A stretch of 28,405 nucleotides of DNA, taken from positions 215,787-244,191 of the forward strand of contig FLMG01000355.1 of the NCBI GenBank assembly GCA_900088475.1, given 5' to 3'. The stretch's first letter is position 1. The number at the start of each line of letters is the position of its first letter. Source of the stretch: Hyphochytrium catenoides (Eukaryota > Sar > Hyphochytriomycetes > Hyphochytriales > Hyphochytriaceae). Position numbers and translations under genes: made by a program. Positions 11,769-22,487 of this stretch are shown here, in pieces. Below the pieces are notes generated by a model. That model made no database searches and was not told the DNA's origin. It saw only the letters and a program-made list of their open reading frames with translations.

Positions 11769-14700
11769 ATGTACAGCCTCCTAAGAACTGCGCCTAGGCG
11801 CCTTAGCGGTGTCGCTCAGGTCAGCCTCCACGTTGCGTGCTTTTCTGATACTTTGGTGACTTACTTATCGTCTCGTTTGATCTCTGTTACCTCCTGGGAT
11901 TACAGGGCCAGATCAGAACCATGGCCTCTGGCACTCCTCTTTCTGTGCTGGACCCACCAGGCAGCCCTACTATCGAGGAGACCTACGCCAAGATGGAGAA
12001 GAACCTTCACGTAAGATAGCACCTTGCTGTGCCTAACAGAACTCCTTTCCTTTGCATTCCGTGTCTTGCTCTGTATATTCTCTTTTCAATTTCCTCTCTG
12101 CGCCTCTTGACAGCGAACAACGTTCTTTTTCTTTAGACCGTCCGCAAGGTCTTGAACAACAAGCCTCTGACTCTGGCGGAGAAGATTATCTATGGGCATC
12201 TGGATGACCCCAACCAGAAGGCAGTTAGGGGACAGACATACCTCAAGCTCAGACCTGACCGTGTGGCCATGCAGGTGAGCTCATGATATCCCTTTCCCTT
12301 AACGTATGAGATCGCGTGATTGCTCCTCTATTTTTTTTGGCTCCCAAGAGCTTCTAGGTGTTGATAGATCCTTTCGTCTGTGGCTAGTGGGCGACTCTCC
12401 TGTTTGAGAGTGTATCTTTCCCGTCTCTCCTTCCCTCACTGCCTGTTTGCCTGCTAACGTGGTCGCTCTGCTTTTTTACCGTGTACAGGACGCGACGGCT
12501 CAGATGGCTGTGCTCCAGTTCATCTCCTCTGGTCTTCCTAAGACCCTTGTTCCGTCCACGATCCACTGTGACCATCTTATCACGGCCGAGAAGGGCTCCG
12601 CCGCTGATCTGACCCAGGCCAACCAGATCAACAAGGAAGTTTATGACTTCCTTGCTTCTGCAGGTGCAAAGTATGGCATTGGTTTCTGGAAGCCTGGCAG
12701 CGGTATTATCCACCAGATTGTGCTGGAGAACTATGCGTTCCCAGGCGGGCTGATGATTGGCACTGACTCTCACACTCCTAACGCTGGAGGTCTGGGCATG
12801 TGCGCTATTGGTGTTGGTGGTGCTGATGCTGTCGATGTGATGGCTGGTATGGCTTGGGAGCTGAAGGCACCAAAGGTTATCGGAGTACGCCTCACTGGCG
12901 AGCTCTCTGGATGGGTCTCTCCTAAGGACGTCATCCTCAAGGTGGCAGACATTTTGACTGTCAAGGGCGGCACGGGAGCCATTGTAGAGTACCATGGACC
13001 TGGCATTGAGAGCATCTCTTGCACTGGTATGGGCACTATTTGCAACATGGGTGCTGAGATCGGAGCCACTTGCTCTACCTTCCCTTTCACAGAGAGCATG
13101 AGCGACTATCTCAAGGCTACCAGCAGAGAAGGTATTGCAAGCAAGGCCAAGGAGTTCAGAGCCAACCTTCGTCCAGACGAAGGCGCGCAATACGATCAGC
13201 TCATTGAGATCAACCTCAGCGAGCTTAAGCCCATGCTTAACGGACCTTTCACCCCTGACCTGGGACACAAGGCTGGTAGGGAGATCAAGAAGGCCTGTGA
13301 AGAGAAGGGCTGGCCAAAGGAGATGACCGCTGGGCTCATTGGTTCATGCACGAACTCTTCTTACGAGGACATGACCCGCTCGGCTGACCTAGTCAAGCAG
13401 GCACTCGACGCCGGGCTGAAGTTCGACATTCCTTTCTATGTAACGCCAGGATCTGAGCAGGTTCGCGCCACCATTGAGCGTGATGGCATCACCGAGACCT
13501 TCGAGGAGGCAGGAGCAACGGTTCTTGCTAACGCATGCGGCCCTTGCATTGGCCAGTGGAATCGTACGGACATCCAGCCTGGGGACAAGAACTCTATCCT
13601 TACCTCCTATAACAGAAATTTTGCCAAGAGAAATGATGGCAACCCTGGCACCCACGCCTTTGTCTCATCACCGGAGTTGGTCACGGCCTGTGCTATTGCT
13701 GGAGACATCACCTTTGACCCTGAGAACGACACCATCAAGAGAGACGGCAAGGAGTTCCGCTTCAAGCCTCCTGCGGGCAAGGAGCTGCCTCCTCAGGGCT
13801 TTGACCCAGGAGAGGACACCTTCCAGGCTCCTCCTGAGGACGGATCCAAGCTTTCCGTTAAGGTGGATGCTAAGAGCCAGAGACTGGCGCTTCTTGATCC
13901 TTTTGCCAAGTGGGACGGCAAGGATATTGATAATGCTTATGTGCTTATCAAGGCAAAGGGTAAGTCAAAAGAAATGCTATCGAAACCAGAAGAAGCAGAT
14001 GGAATAGTGGCAGAGTCCAGATCAGCTTGTGACAAAAGGGAAGAGAGCTATGGAGAGCGAGAGAGGATGGCTTCTCAGATTGTGCTGCTGAGTGTCTCCG
14101 TCGTCTTTTCCTCCTTCATTCCCGACATTTTTTGGGCTTAAACCTTCTCTCTATCATGTCTCTCTCTCTTTCGCTTTTCTCTTAGGCAAGTGCACTACCG
14201 ACCACATCAGTATGGCTGGTCCATGGCTGAAGTACCGAGGTCACCTAGACAACATCTCCAACAACCTTCTTATCGGAGCTGAGAACGCTGATAATGGAAA
14301 GATCAACGCCGTCGTCAACCAGACCAACGGCCAGGAGGGCAAGGTGAATGCACTACTAACCGCAGCCCCTCTGTTCTTTTGCAACGAATTACCGCCCACG
14401 AGAACTATAATACCTTTTGGCTTCTTGCCATTGGCATTGTTCTGTCTTGTTTTGCACGTTTACCGCTGGTGATAACCCGTACTCTAGGTACATAGCGCTG
14501 TGTTCTGATTCAGCTGCTCCTTCCCTCGCCTATTAGGTCCCTGATGTCGCACGTGACTATAAGAAGAAGGGATTCTCATGGGTAGTTGTCGGTGATGAGA
14601 ACTATGGTGAGGGCAGCAGCAGAGAGCACGCAGCCCTTGAACCGCGCCACCTTGGAGGCCGCGCCGTTATCGTCAAGTCCTTTGCTCGCATTCACGAGAC

Positions 14701-15076
14701 GAACTTGAAGAAGCAAGGCATGCTCCCTCTCACCTTCGCCGACCCTAAGGATTACGATAGGATTAGCGGAAGCGACAAGATCTCTATTCTTGGACTGAAC
14801 GACTTCGTACCTAACAAGCCTCTCCAGGTCAAGGTAAGAAGCCACGCAAGCGCTTGTTACTATGCTGTAGGTTCTGCTGCTAGACGTTCTTTTCTCTGAC
14901 TTCTCTTTTCTCTCTCTTTCTCTCTCTCTCTCTCTCTATTTCAGATCACCAAGAAGGACGGCAGCTCCTTCACCATCAAGGTGAACCACACTTTCAATGA
15001 GGAGCAGATTGAGTGGTTCAAGGCGGGTAGCGCCCTCAACCTCATGAAGCAGAAGTTCCAGTCCCAGAACAACTAA
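11769..15076 (+). CDS. ACO2: Aconitate hydratase, mitochondrial, 7 exons
   Basis: Converts citrate to isocitrate through cis-aconitate in the TCA cycle. Exons 11769-11819, 11906-12010, 12137-12274, 12489-13959, 14186-14343, 14537-14833 and 14945-15076 join in frame to 783 residues, close to the length of animal mitochondrial aconitase (about 780). Exon 1 alone encodes an Arg-rich leader without acidic residues ([17 protein letters not shown]), as expected of a mitochondrial presequence. The [4Fe-4S] ligands are Cys385 (GSCTNSS) and Cys448/Cys451 (ACGPCIGQW), with the family spacing of 63 and 3. Other landmarks are [19 protein letters not shown] (His193), CTTDHIS, and GSSREH (Ser668-Arg670), the substrate-binding loop of the swivelling C-terminal domain. 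The 1471 bp exon 4 holds most of the catalytic core. Intron 4 is phase 1, the others phase 0. No damage is visible. The family assignment is firm; mitochondrial location is inferred from the leader. Confidence 0.97.
14902..14944. repeat. CT tract forming the 3' end of aconitase intron 6
   Basis: A run of CTCT ending in CTATTTCAG right at the last splice acceptor of the aconitase gene. Here the microsatellite is the polypyrimidine tract itself. Confidence 0.85.
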
Positions 15077-15760
15077 GGCGAAGCATTAGAAAAGGAGGAG
15101 AGAGGCAGAGAAAAGCCGCGTCAGGAAGGCTGTAGCGGCATTTTAGGGTAGGGACGGGGGTGGAAGAGCTTAGGGGGAGAAGTAGAGTAGCAAGTAGGCT
15201 ATGAAACTCTGTACGTAAAGAGCAAAGGATGTGTCGCATCATCCTCGTATACCAATGACAAAGCTGCCCTTTACCTTTCCTCCTATCTCTCAGGATCCAA
15301 CAAAGTCACTGGAGTAGGGGTGTGCCTCAAGCAAGAGATTGGGCAGAAGAGAGAATGTCGGCAGTAAACAATGACGGCTGTGTTAAGAGTATTATCGCCA
15401 CAAGAAGAGAGAGAGGGAGAAGACATTATTGTAGAGGTACAGGACGAAGAGGAGGCACTGAAAGGAAAGAAGCAGAGAGAGAGAGAGAAAAGTCCAAACT
15501 GGATAGGTGTACCGGAAGGGGTAGCGATAGGAAGTAGAGAGACCCAATGACACGGCAAAAGGAGCGTCAGAGCTTTTTACTTGAAGAGGAAGATAGGAGA
15601 CAAGGAACTCGATGGGTCTGATCCCTTTCTTAGACTATATACATTCAATAATAATAATGTTATCCCCGTTGGCAGCCTCGATCCCTGTGGTCTCTCACTC
15701 TCACTCTCTCTCCCTCCCCTCTCTCTCTCTCTCTCTGTTCTTGTTTTTGTCCTCCCTTTC
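15077..15760. other. Convergent intergenic region
   Basis: 684 bp between the stop codons of the aconitase gene (plus) and the zinc-finger gene (minus), so it should hold both 3' UTRs. It contains a short GA block near 15470-15490 and a CT tract at about 15696-15738. No coding sequence was recognised. Confidence 0.6.
15696..15738. repeat. CT-rich tract in the convergent spacer
   Basis: A (CT)n run on the plus strand just past the zinc-finger stop codon. In the minus-strand transcript it would read as GA in the 3' UTR. Confidence 0.85.
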
Positions 15761-18700
15761 TCACTTATCCAGAAACATAAAGTCATCGTCAAAGACGTAA
15801 GGCATCTGCTCTTGCTGCTGCTCGCCTTGTGTCTTCACTTCTTCTGCTCCTCCCCCTCCTCCTGCATTGATCTGCATCATCATCGGACTTGGGGCTCTCC
15901 CTGCTCCTGTGGCTGAGGATGACCCTGCCATCAGCTCGTGGATGAGGCTAAGATTTGACGTATGAAGAGGTGCATTTTCCTCTCCAGGCTTCGCCCTACT
16001 CTCAATTCTTCTCGTTCTCAGGAGAGAGGAGGAGCTCGGATCGGCGGCCACGCGATGTAGCGCAGCTGCGATCGGACTATAACCTACGGATGTAAGGGGA
16101 AGACCTAGATTTGCTGCTCTCAGTCTCTCATGGCCCGGGCCTCCCGCTATGGAGGAGATACCCATAAGGGTGTGCGAGGCAGAGGGGCCGGTCAAGGAAC
16201 CTGAAGGAGGTCTAGACGAGGAAGAGAGAGGTGCAGCAGGGGATGATGAAGCAGATGCCTCTCTTTCTCTCACTTGCTCGTGAGGATCTCCTCCATGACG
16301 TTTGCACAACCTAACAGAGGATGAGCCGTTAGCTGGGGTCCACTTTGTTCTGCTCTGGTCAAGCAAACCCTTATGACAGAAGAGCTCTTCTGTCCCGCCT
16401 TCTCTTCGGTCTTTCTCCGCCACTCCCTCTCTCAGCACCTCCTCTACTCTTCTGTGTGTCAGTCTGTGTGTCTGTCTCTCTCTCTCGCTCTGCTAAAAAG
16501 GCCCACACTAGCATTACTACGTCTCTGCTCTGTCTTGCGTTCGTCTGTTGTCTAACCCTCTATCAGCTTTTCTGCCTCCCGCCTTGTCTTACCCCTTATG
16601 TGNNNNNNNNNNNNNNNNNNNNNNNNNNNNNNNNNNNNNNNNNNNNNNNNNNNAGACAGAGGCCACGGCTCTGAGCAGGTTTTTGACAATCAGGCATGCG
16701 ACATCTCTTTCCTCCGCCTGCAGGGAATCAGTCGCCACAGAAGACGAGACAATGATGAGGATCGGAAGGGCAAATTTTTGACATAGGCGACCGACAGTGA
16801 GAGAACCAGGTTTCGACTTGGAAAGGTCATCAGCAGGCAGATTCCTCTTCCTCTACCACAGACGACAATGAGAAACTCTAAATAACAGAGAAGGAGCAAC
16901 GGCATACCGTGTCTAGCGCAGAGGGCATGTCCATCTATGAGCCCTCCCTGTGCTGACTTGCCGCAATTCTCTACTTCGCAACGCATTCCGCCGCCGTGCT
17001 TGATGCAAGCACCGCCACCAGCAGCGCTGAACGTTCCAGCATTGAAAGAGACGAAAGGACGCGGGGTGTGAGACCTAAGTCAGTGTGATCGCATTACAGA
17101 GGCAATACGATAACAAAAAGAATGTGTTTAAAGGGAAGGAAGCGATGGGCAACTATGGCCTACGTGATGTGAGGAATGTGGGATTTAGAGCGGAGAGCCC
17201 CGAGACAGAAGAAAGCCTCAGAGCCTACCTATTTGACAGTCTTCAAAGTTGCACCGCCGTCCCCCGCCGTGCCTGATGCATTTGCCCCCGCTACGACAGA
17301 CAGTGAGAAAGCGTTAGTGAGGTCTAGTTAGAAACGTTTGACGAGAGAAGAGGAGACCGATAGGTTGATGAAGAAGATGACAACCCTGTGAGAGCCCAAG
17401 CATGGGATTATGAGGCGTTATGTAGGTAAGAAAGGACAAGGCAAGGTACCTCTGTGCACCATTAGAGCAGCCGGGAATCTTGCAACGCTTCCCACCGCCT
17501 ACAGCATGAGGGCAGAAGCAAAAGCCATGGTCGGTGATGCTGGGCACCCCGAGACGTGAGAGATGAAGGGAGACTTACCGTGCCGCACGCAAAGGCCTCT
17601 GCTAACAGAACTAGTATCACAATCTGGGAAACTGCATCTTCTCCTGCCTCCATGCTTTACACACTTCCCTCGGGCCACTGCTCTTGTTGTGCACCCTGAG
17701 GTAGTAGCAAAGGCCATTTAGTCATAGAAAGCCCAATACGAGATAAAAGAGATCCGATTTATGAAGAGCGTCACGGAATTTCAAGACTGATGACCTACCT
17801 TCGACATCACAGCGCCTGCCGCCGCCGTGTTTTGCACATAAACCTCCGCTTTTTGCGCTTCTATCACAGCTCTCAACGGAGCAGCGACGTCCTCCGCCAT
17901 GCTTCACACAGAAGCCGCCGGTCTGAGCTGTGTTTTCGCAATTGGTGGACCTACACCGTTTCCCTCCTCCTGCAATAGACAGTGAGTGCCCAGTAAAGGA
18001 GCGAATAGAGATCCACGCGGCAGAAAGCCGGTTAACTTTAGGAGGGATATTTAACGATTGACGAGCCTACTAATGAGGAGGAAGAGGAAACATGAAGGGT
18101 AAGAAGAAGTCGAGAATATATCTAGCTAGAAACCCATCAGAAGCAGGAGAGTGTCCAGAACCCAACATCATCATTCCTAAGTTCAGCCTACAGAGTTACG
18201 GGCGCACATAAGAGAAAACTCGGGAGGGAAAGTCATTGAAGGGGTCCAAGATAGTATCGAACCATGCTTGACACACAGGCCGCCTGTCTGAGCTCCTCTC
18301 TCACATCCAGCGATCTCACAGCGCCGACCGCCACCATGCTTCACACAGAGTCCCTTGGTCTGAGCTCCACTTTGACAACCTTCATATGAGCAGCGTCGCC
18401 CTCCGCCTAATAACAACGAGGACGACAAGGTGAGTCCAAAAGTACCACCAAATCATGGCCACACATCTCCGATATGTCGTGGGCAAAGGACGGCGACGGA
18501 AAGCGATACCACGAGCTCAACATAGGTCTTACCATGCGCGACACAGAGCCCCTTGCTAACGGCTGTGGTCACGCAGCCCGCCACTTGACACTTCTTTCGC
18601 CCACCATGAGACGAGCATAACCCTCTATTGGTTGTGGCAAACCTGAGGTAAACGAAAGAGGATCAGGCTGAGTAGACCAGACGATAGAATAGAGAACCCA

Positions 18701-20132
18701 CAGCTCGAATTGAGAGAAGCGAGCTCTCCCTATGTGCCTCTCTGCTGTGTCTCCCATAGTAAAAGGAAGCGGTAACGGACCCCAAGAGCGCTATATCCCC
18801 GCTACACCTTTGTGGAGAATGGTTGCTCCATTGTAAAGGATAAAGGTTAGTTTACTCACTTGGTACAGCCCTCAACGGTGCATCGCATTGTGTTTTCCGC
18901 AATAAATGGATCGTCGTCCACTAAGTTAGATGATAACCCCATCGGCCTGCCTAGAGTCGAAGGTCTCGGTATGCCTCCTGCAGCACTAATCTGAGGCACT
19001 GGTCCCCCACTTGAAGCTAGTGGCTGAATAGGGAGGAGAGAAAGTCATAAGCGTTTGCTTTAGCCTTGACAACTAGTAATGGAGTAGGCGAGGGAAGAAG
19101 ATCAATGTCCTTGATGACCTGGGACGTCACAATGAACTTTTCAGAAAGTATGTTCGGATACAACTCAAGCAGCTATTGAAGAAAATGAAGGTACTTGAGG
19201 TAAGTATGGCTGTGGAGAGCAGGTCCAGAGGCTGATGGAGACGCATTACCCACCGAAAAAGGAGTGCCCTGACTAACAGTTGGGAGCTCTTCTCCTGTAC
19301 CGACAGCTTCTGCTGCCATTGCGAGAATAAATCCTGAGCCCTGGCCATACGGAGACGGAAGGCCCATCGTTGGTCTGAGGGAGACATTCATCGCATTTTG
19401 TAGGAGCTCTGCAGGCGGGATGAGACCACCTGCTGCACTTGCCGCTCCTCTCTCATAGAGAGGAATCTTGGTCCAGTCATGATGTTCGTAGGGGCTTCGA
19501 TAGCTACCAGTCGCGGAAAAGCCACTGGAGAGAGCTTGAAGAGCGGCAATGTTGCCAAAAGAGTGACGAGCCAGCACTTCGTTCATCGAAGAAGAGAAAG
19601 AAGGAGGAAGCGATGATGAGAGTTTTCCTTCTGGCCCTCCTGGGGCCATCGACGAAGCTGCCAAAGGGCTGAGCCGTGGATTGACTCTTCTGGATGTACT
19701 TTGAACTTCAGTCCCTGGCGTTTGCTTTCTAGAGGCTGACCCAGCATGAAGCTGGGCTATTCCTCTGGGACTGATAGCAGGTAAACGAAGTGAAAACTTA
19801 GAATGGCAGCGAGTCATCCGTAGGTGTTAAGAGATATTGGAAACCAAGAAAGTAAGTACAAGAGTGCAGGTTGCTGAGAAAGGCAAATGGATGATGTAGA
19901 CAGCGAGGGCCCAGAGCAAAACTCATTACCCTGGTGGTCTTTGTCCTTGTGCCGCCTGATGTTGCAGAAGGCTATCGCTATCCGCTTGTCTGGGGTCGTG
20001 CAAAGGCGAGCAGGAGGTTGAGGAAGAGGGAGAGCAGCTAGGAGTAGACGAGAGAGAGAATCGTTGTCTTTGCTCCTGATGGACTGGTGCTGTGTTCTTT
20101 AGAGAAGAGGAGCGTTGGGGGTTCTGCTCCAT
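15761..20132 (-). CDS. Tandem CCCH (WRKY19-like) zinc-finger protein, 12+ fingers, gapped
   Basis: Minus-strand exons: 20132-19930, 19770-19254, 19023-18860, 18642-18533, 18406-18263, 17969-17799, 17695-17579, 17498-17450, 17290-17229, 17026-16908, 16717 into the gap at 16653, and a last exon from about 16365 to 15761. An in-frame TAG directly precedes the ATG. Residues 1-280 are Ser/Pro/Gln-rich and probably disordered. Then come at least 12 repeats of C-X4-C-X9-C-X2-H-G-G-G-R-R (e.g. RCSVESCDRSAKSGGLCAKH). A last LCKRHGG follows the gap, then a Ser-rich tail ending in an acidic, aromatic stretch (YVFDDDFMFLDK). Such arrays are often annotated 'WRKY transcription factor 19-like' in stramenopiles but lack a WRKY domain. 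Nucleic-acid binding and nuclear location are inferences; the acidic tail could be an activation region. Exons 17290-17229 and 17026-16908 join one base out of frame under strict GT-AG rules. The exon 2 donor is the less certain of the remaining sites. Total is about 775 residues plus the gap. Confidence 0.8.
16603..16653. other. Assembly gap (51 N)
   Basis: Fifty-one unknown bases inside the zinc-finger gene. The exon entering from the right stops mid-finger after the third Cys of the motif (SRGLC). Just left of the gap, on the minus strand, CACATAAGGG followed by GTAAGA would make a reasonable donor, so the exon probably crosses the gap. The number of Ns may be a placeholder, and fingers could be missing. 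Confidence 0.98.
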
Positions 20133-20189
20133 CTAAAAAGTGATCAAAAGGTCCTAGAGTTCAAGAGTGGGAGAGATCGGCAATGGATA

Positions 20190-20275
20190 TATGAAGAGCG
20201 AGAAAGAGCGAGAAAGAGAGAGAGAGGAGGGCGGGGGAAGGGAAGTGTGAGAGCGAGAAAGAGAGAGAGAGAGTA
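20190..20275. repeat. GA-rich tract upstream of the zinc-finger start
   Basis: Purine-rich GAGA/GAAAG sequence 60-140 bp upstream of the zinc-finger ATG. On the minus strand it is CT-rich and is followed by TTTTTAG immediately before the ATG. It may therefore be the pyrimidine tract of an intron in the 5' UTR. Confidence 0.75.
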
Positions 20276-20360
20276 AAGTTGACCAATAATAAGGTAGTGT
20301 AGGTCAGCTAATGAAAGAGGAGGGAGACAGCGTCTGATACAACCTTATGATGAATAAATA

Positions 20361-20480
20361 ATGTTGCTACGGCTGGGACCGAGGCGAAGAGTCTGCGCCG
20401 TCATGACAGACTTCCCGTTCTATCAGTGGTCTCTCCTTGGGGCCTCTTCTATTGCCTGCTCGACAGGGATTTTCATCCAC
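20361..20480 (+). CDS. Possible first exon of a small membrane protein
   Basis: ATG at 20361 opens 40 codons that begin with a basic stretch (MLLRLGPRRRVC) and continue into a hydrophobic segment (YQWSLLGASSIACSTGIFIH). The frame runs into a fair splice donor (CAC|gtgagg). Acceptors occur near 20690 and 20707, but the downstream frames (for example FSFANPRPSGSLLP) match nothing I know, so the second exon cannot be fixed. A small mitochondrial or membrane protein is possible. It could equally be a chance frame. Confidence 0.22.
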
Positions 20481-21334
20481 GTGAGGCTTAATGAGGTTTA
20501 GCGCAGCGAACACAGAGAAGGGGAGAGGTAGACGTAAAGAGAAAAAGGGATCCCAAGCGCCGACAAAGAAGGCTCTGGCGCTGCAATGGGAATGAAGGAT
20601 GGAAGAAAGGGATAGAGAAGCAACTTGAGATCGCAGAAGGCAGAGACGTCACCCTATCACTGAGAGAACGCAATCAGAAGCATCAGCACCTGAAAGCGTC
20701 GGTGTCAGTCCGTGGGCTTGCAGCCCTTCAGCTTCGCCAACCCTCGCCCTTCCGGGTCCTTGCTTCCAAGAGTCTCGTCGGGCCGCTACGCTGCCGCATT
20801 GTCCTCAGGCCTGGTATACACAAGAGAGAGAGAGGCATTTAATGCAAAGACAGAACGACGACTAACTGAGAGCAGGAGAGGTGATGTCGGGCACCGGCGG
20901 CATGCGCAAGAGGCTCAGTTGCCCCGGGAAGCTATGTCTCTTACCCCTTCGTAGAGCGACGTTCGCTGGCGTGGGAGGGGTTCTCGGGCAAGGCCGGAGA
21001 AAGAGCACGAGTGCGCCCTAACTCTCTTCAAGTTAGCCGCGTACCACCGGTGCAGTCTTAGAACAGGCCCGCACTCCACCGAGATAGAACCGTAGGAGGA
21101 GGAACAGCAAGCAGCAAGGCAGCGCGAGCGGCGAGCGGAGGAGGGGAGAGACAAAGAAAAAGAGAGAGAGAGAGAGACAGTTGAGGATGGAAGATGGTGA
21201 TGCCAATGCGAATCAGCTCTCACGGCAAGGGTGCGTACATTTCAGAGCGAAGGGAGCCAGCGCTCAGCGCGTGGAGAGCAGGGTTCAAAAAAGATTATAG
21301 CGAGCGGACGGCGCAGGCTGTTTGTTATCTTGGG

Positions 21335-21341
21335 CGAGAGG

Positions 21342-21377
<36 letters not shown>

Positions 21378-21410
21378 AAGAGAGAGGGGTGGAGAGAGAG
21401 AGAGAGAGAC
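21335..21410. repeat. GA microsatellite block
   Basis: (GA)n interrupted by GGG and GTGG. It is the first of four alternating purine and pyrimidine blocks between 21.3 and 22.2 kb. Confidence 0.92.
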
Positions 21411-21699
21411 AGACAAACCAGCAGACAGACAAAAGGAAACAAGAACGTAAGAAGAGCGGACAAGAGAGAGAGAATCCCTTTCGATGGAGTACGAAGGCCG
21501 TTCAAACACGGGGAGCACGGGAGAGAGAGTGCGTAAGAATGGGGAGATTTTTATTGACAAAACAAGGATCTTTTCTTCTTCTCTCTCTTCCCCTTGTCAG
21601 ACGGGCGAAGAGAGAAGGAGAGAGAGAGACAGTCGCGAGTGGAAGTCAAGCAAAGAGAACGCTAACCCGTCAACAAATTGTCGCAGAACCTCTCCTTTC

Positions 21700-21738
21700 C
21701 CATTCTCTCTTTCTCTCTCTCTTTCTCCTCACTCTCTC

Positions 21739-21777
<39 letters not shown>

Positions 21778-21782
21778 TCTCT
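21700..21782. repeat. CT microsatellite block
   Basis: CT-rich run with a perfect (CT)n core at about 21744-21774. It is complementary to the GA blocks on either side. Confidence 0.92.
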
Positions 21783-21961
21783 TGACTCTTTCACAAGCAA
21801 GAAGGGAGAGACAGAATCCGTCCTTAGTAACGGTGAAAGAAGGGGTCTGGTCCCAGCTTCTGAAGGATAGCGGAGGAGGATCTGGGAAGGATGGGGGAGA
21901 CTCTCTTCTACAGCAAACTATCAAGGAACATCTTCAAGGCAAAGGTACTAGGAGAGGGAAC

Positions 21962-22008
<47 letters not shown>
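21962..22008. repeat. GA microsatellite block
   Basis: An almost perfect (GA)n run of about 45 bases. Confidence 0.93.
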
Positions 22009-22010
<2 letters not shown>

Positions 22011-22109
22011 CGGGATAAGGTGCAACCCTTTCTAGCAATCACATGGGACGCATTGCTGGAGCTAAGAAGCTCATCATTCAGCCAAGGGACTGACCATCAG
22101 CGCTTAGTA

Positions 22110-22175
22110 GCTCTTCTCTCTCTCTCTCCCCTCTCTCTCTCTCTCTCTCTCTCTCTCGTTCTCTCTCTCTCTCCG
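22110..22175. repeat. CT microsatellite block, last in the window
   Basis: (CT)n interrupted by CCC and GTT. To its right no dinucleotide tract of comparable length occurs for the remaining 6.2 kb. Confidence 0.92.
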
Positions 22176-22487
22176 CGTTCCCCTTATCTTTCTTAGACTC
22201 TGTCTCTGCCTCTGTTCTTAACTTTCCCGCTTGTGGGACGGGCAAGAAAGAGACGATCTGGCGAGTGATGTTCACACGGTTTTTATTTTGAAATCAAGAC
22301 CCGTTAGGCATCACGTTGGATATCGTCGAAAGGGCTTTTAGAAATTTGAATTGCTAAGGCCGTTAATGACTGGAGTGCGGGTAGGAGCCTTTTTGACTGG
22401 AGGTAAGAAGCACAGCAGCCATAGATCTTAGAGGTTTTAGCATGAGGATGGGTAGGCCTTGAGGGGCCATCTCGCTCCTAACTAGCC

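Larger units (their letters stand above)
20133..22260. other. Intergenic region with alternating GA and CT tracts
   Basis: About 2.1 kb upstream of the divergently placed zinc-finger gene. Apart from one possible small exon at 20361-20480 and low-complexity runs, nothing coding is recognised. The 274-codon plus frame at 21194-22018 runs through GA and CT repeats and encodes Arg-Glu and Leu-Ser repeats, so it is not accepted as a gene. Confidence 0.5.

Noticed and set aside
12384-13268. 294-codon minus-strand open frame antisense to aconitase exon 4
   Set aside because: It lies wholly across a highly conserved aconitase exon on the other strand and shows no domain of its own. It is a by-product of the codon composition of the real gene.
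16654-18900. CRISPR-like or satellite DNA repeats
   Set aside because: The recurring GGCGGCGG/CGCTGT-type patterns are codons for HGGGRRC in tandem fingers, spaced by introns of unequal length. There are no uniform repeats and spacers.
15761-20132. True plant-type WRKY transcription factor
   Set aside because: No WRKYGQK motif or WRKY zinc site is present. Only the CCCH repeats that give rise to 'WRKY19-like' names in databases are seen.
21194-22018. 274-codon plus-strand frame
   Set aside because: It reads through GA and CT microsatellites and encodes Arg-Glu and Leu-Ser repeats, with no conserved segment.
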